From: an uncultured Clostridia bacterium | GTDB lineage: Bacteria; Bacillota; Clostridia; TANB77; CAG-508 | Length of the DNA stretch: 64,000 bases | Direction: 5' to 3' | Assembly (NCBI GenBank): GCA_948678575.1 | Contig: CAPPGO010000008.1 | Location: 9,681-73,680, forward strand | In this document: positions 62,973 to 64,000 of the stretch, in pieces | Numbering within the stretch: the first letter of the stretch is position 1 | How the letters are laid out: every line of letters begins with the position of its first letter | Translations under genes and position numbers: made by a program | The notes under the pieces: generated by a model | Told to the model about the DNA's origin: nothing | The model's database searches: none | What the model saw: only the letters and a program-made list of their open reading frames with translations

Positions 62973-64000
62973 TTAAAATTTATTATATTTAGTTTTTGGA
63001 TATAAATTTTCTACTAAATATTCTTCTGTATATTTAGCTTCTTCTTCTCTTCTTAATTTTTCTTCTGCAAGTTTTATCTTTTCAATTTCTTTTTTTCTTC
63101 TTTCTTCTTCACGCATACGAGCAAGTTCTTGTTCTTTTTTAGCTTTTTCTTCTGCTTGCATAGCAGCTAGCCTTGCCTTTTCTGCTTGCATAGCTTTTCT
63201 TTCTTCTGCTCGTTTTTTTCTTTCCTCTTCACGGATTTTAGTAATTTCTGCATCTTTTTTTGCTTTTTCTTCTGCTTGAATTTTTCTTTCTTGTTCTCTT
63301 TTTATTTTCTCTTCTTCACGAATTTTAGCAACTTCTGCATCACGTTTTGCCTTTTCCTCTAATTTAGTTTTATTTTCCTCAGCTTTTATAGCTTTGTAAT
63401 CATTATATTTTTTTGAATATTCTTCTGCTTTTAATTTTATTTCTTCACTAATTTCATCTTTTTTTGCAAGTGCTTTGCCTTTAAATACATTAACTTTTTT
63501 GTTCCATTCTGCTCGTTTTTGAGCTCGTTCCTTAGCTCTTTCTTCGGCAATGGCTATTTTCTTTGTTCGTTCTTCTTCTCTTCTTTGTTGCTCTTCTTGT
63601 TCTCTTCTTGCTTTTTCTTCTGCCATTATTGCATCTTCTTTTGCTCGTTCTTCGGCTTCAATTTTTGCTTGCTTTATTCTTTCAGCTTCTAATGCTAATC
63701 TTTCTTTTTCTTTTCTTAGTCTTTCGGCTTCTCGTTTTTTAGCAATTTCTGCATCTCTTTTCGCTTTTTCTTCTGCTTGTCTTGCTCTTTCTTGTTCTAT
63801 TTTTTGTTTTTCTGCTTCACGCATTTTTGCGATTTCGGCATCTCTTTTCGCTTTTTCTTCTGCTTGTCTTGCTCTTTCTTGTTCTATTCTTTGTTTTTCT
63901 GCTTCACGCATTTTTGCAATTTCTGCATCTCTTTTCGCTTTTTCCTCTGCTTGTCTTGCTCTTTCTTGTTCTATTCTTTGTTTTTCTGCTTCACGCATTT
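62973..64000 (-). CDS. Charged coiled-coil repeat protein (partial)
   Basis: Frame open at the right edge; the start is outside. At least 340 residues, almost all Glu, Lys, Arg and Ala, forming one long helix or coiled coil (EEKAKRDAEIAKxREAE). It ends NLYPKTKYNKF. Its visible N-terminal part is 29-residue perfect repeats. Such proteins are often structural or TolA/IF-like; no known domain is seen. Confidence 0.75.
   Translation of the reverse strand, partial: MREAEKQRIEQERARQAEEKAKRDAEIAKMREAEKQRIEQERARQAEEKAKRDAEIAKMREAEKQKIEQERARQAEEKAKRDAEIAKKREAERLRKEKERLALEAERIKQAKIEAEERAKEDAIMAEEKARREQEEQQRREEERTKKIAIAEERAKERAQKRAEWNKKVNVFKGKALAKKDEISEEIKLKAEEYSKKYNDYKAIKAEENKTKLEEKAKRDAEVAKIREEEKIKREQERKIQAEEKAKKDAEITKIREEERKKRAEERKAMQAEKARLAAMQAEEKAKKEQELARMREEERRKKEIEKIKLAEEKLRREEEAKYTEEYLVENLYPKTKYNKF
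63738..64000 (-). repeat. 87-bp tandem coding repeats
   Basis: Three nearly identical 87-bp units (29 codons, MREAEKQRIEQERARQAEEK...) at 87-bp spacing, running off the edge. Only one residue (Arg/Lys) and a few silent bases differ, so copy number has changed recently. Confidence 0.9.

Overview
The window is a stretch of a very AT-rich, low-GC Firmicutes chromosome. It most resembles an anaerobic, spore-forming, uncultivated Clostridia lineage. Support comes from the spore-coat operon cotJA-cotJB-cotJC, a dipicolinate synthase subunit A, an [FeFe]-hydrogenase paired with a GltD-like flavoprotein, strong AGGAGG-type ribosome-binding sites, T-box and yybP-ykoY type leaders, and a Tn4451-like mobilizable element. 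Nearly every gene lies on the minus strand; the clear exceptions are the purine permease and a small hydrophobic peptide.

Layout. 1-13.6 kb: PBP1A (cut by the left edge), dprA, folD, an SH3/sortase pair, uppP, dpaA, a TPR membrane protein, the GltD-like/hydrogenase pair, an ATP-grasp protein and cotJABC. 13.7-19.5 kb: a complete diversity-generating retroelement (DGR) with a MutS-like (MSL) accessory gene, an OB-fold protein, five tandem ~300-bp units each holding a template-like repeat, the reverse transcriptase, Avd, and a pilin-like target protein whose 3' end is the variable repeat. An apparent invertible promoter lies upstream of the target. 19.5-28 kb: cysteine desulfurase, GH25 lysozyme, an orphan GHKL sensor kinase, NUDIX, two HAD enzymes, dxr, an M20 peptidase and a GNAT. 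28-38 kb: small accessory enzymes (hydrolases, GNATs, NUDIX, SDRs, EamA, aldo/keto reductase, PP2C-like), several broken. 38-49 kb: housekeeping (rlmD, rnr, secG, T-box-controlled ileS, MgtC, CDF). 49.5-55.8 kb: a Tn4451-like integrative mobilizable element beside a tRNA-Leu. 56-64 kb: a fused Wzz/tyrosine kinase, purine permease, polysaccharide deacetylase, a Ca/Mn P-type ATPase behind a yybP-ykoY-like leader, and a coiled-coil repeat protein cut by the right edge.

Main discovery. Five genes look broken by +1 frameshifts: dprA (three times), the DGR reverse transcriptase, an SDR dehydrogenase, the relaxase and the large serine recombinase. All seven shifts fall exactly at an in-frame CGG codon. 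Dropping the C, so that GGN is read, restores the protein each time and often gives back an invariant glycine. By eye I found no in-frame CGG in any uninterrupted gene of the window, although the trinucleotide CGG occurs about 50 times in the other two codon phases of coding strands. This suggests that CGG is not a normal arginine codon here and instead triggers +1 frameshifting, or four-base CGGN decoding. If so, natural transformation, retro-diversification, transposition and conjugative mobilization would all depend on it.

The DGR is well supported. Template copy 2 (14829..14943) and the variable repeat (17620..17734) differ at 11 of 115 positions, and all 11 are adenines in the template on the coding strand. 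All counts were made by eye.
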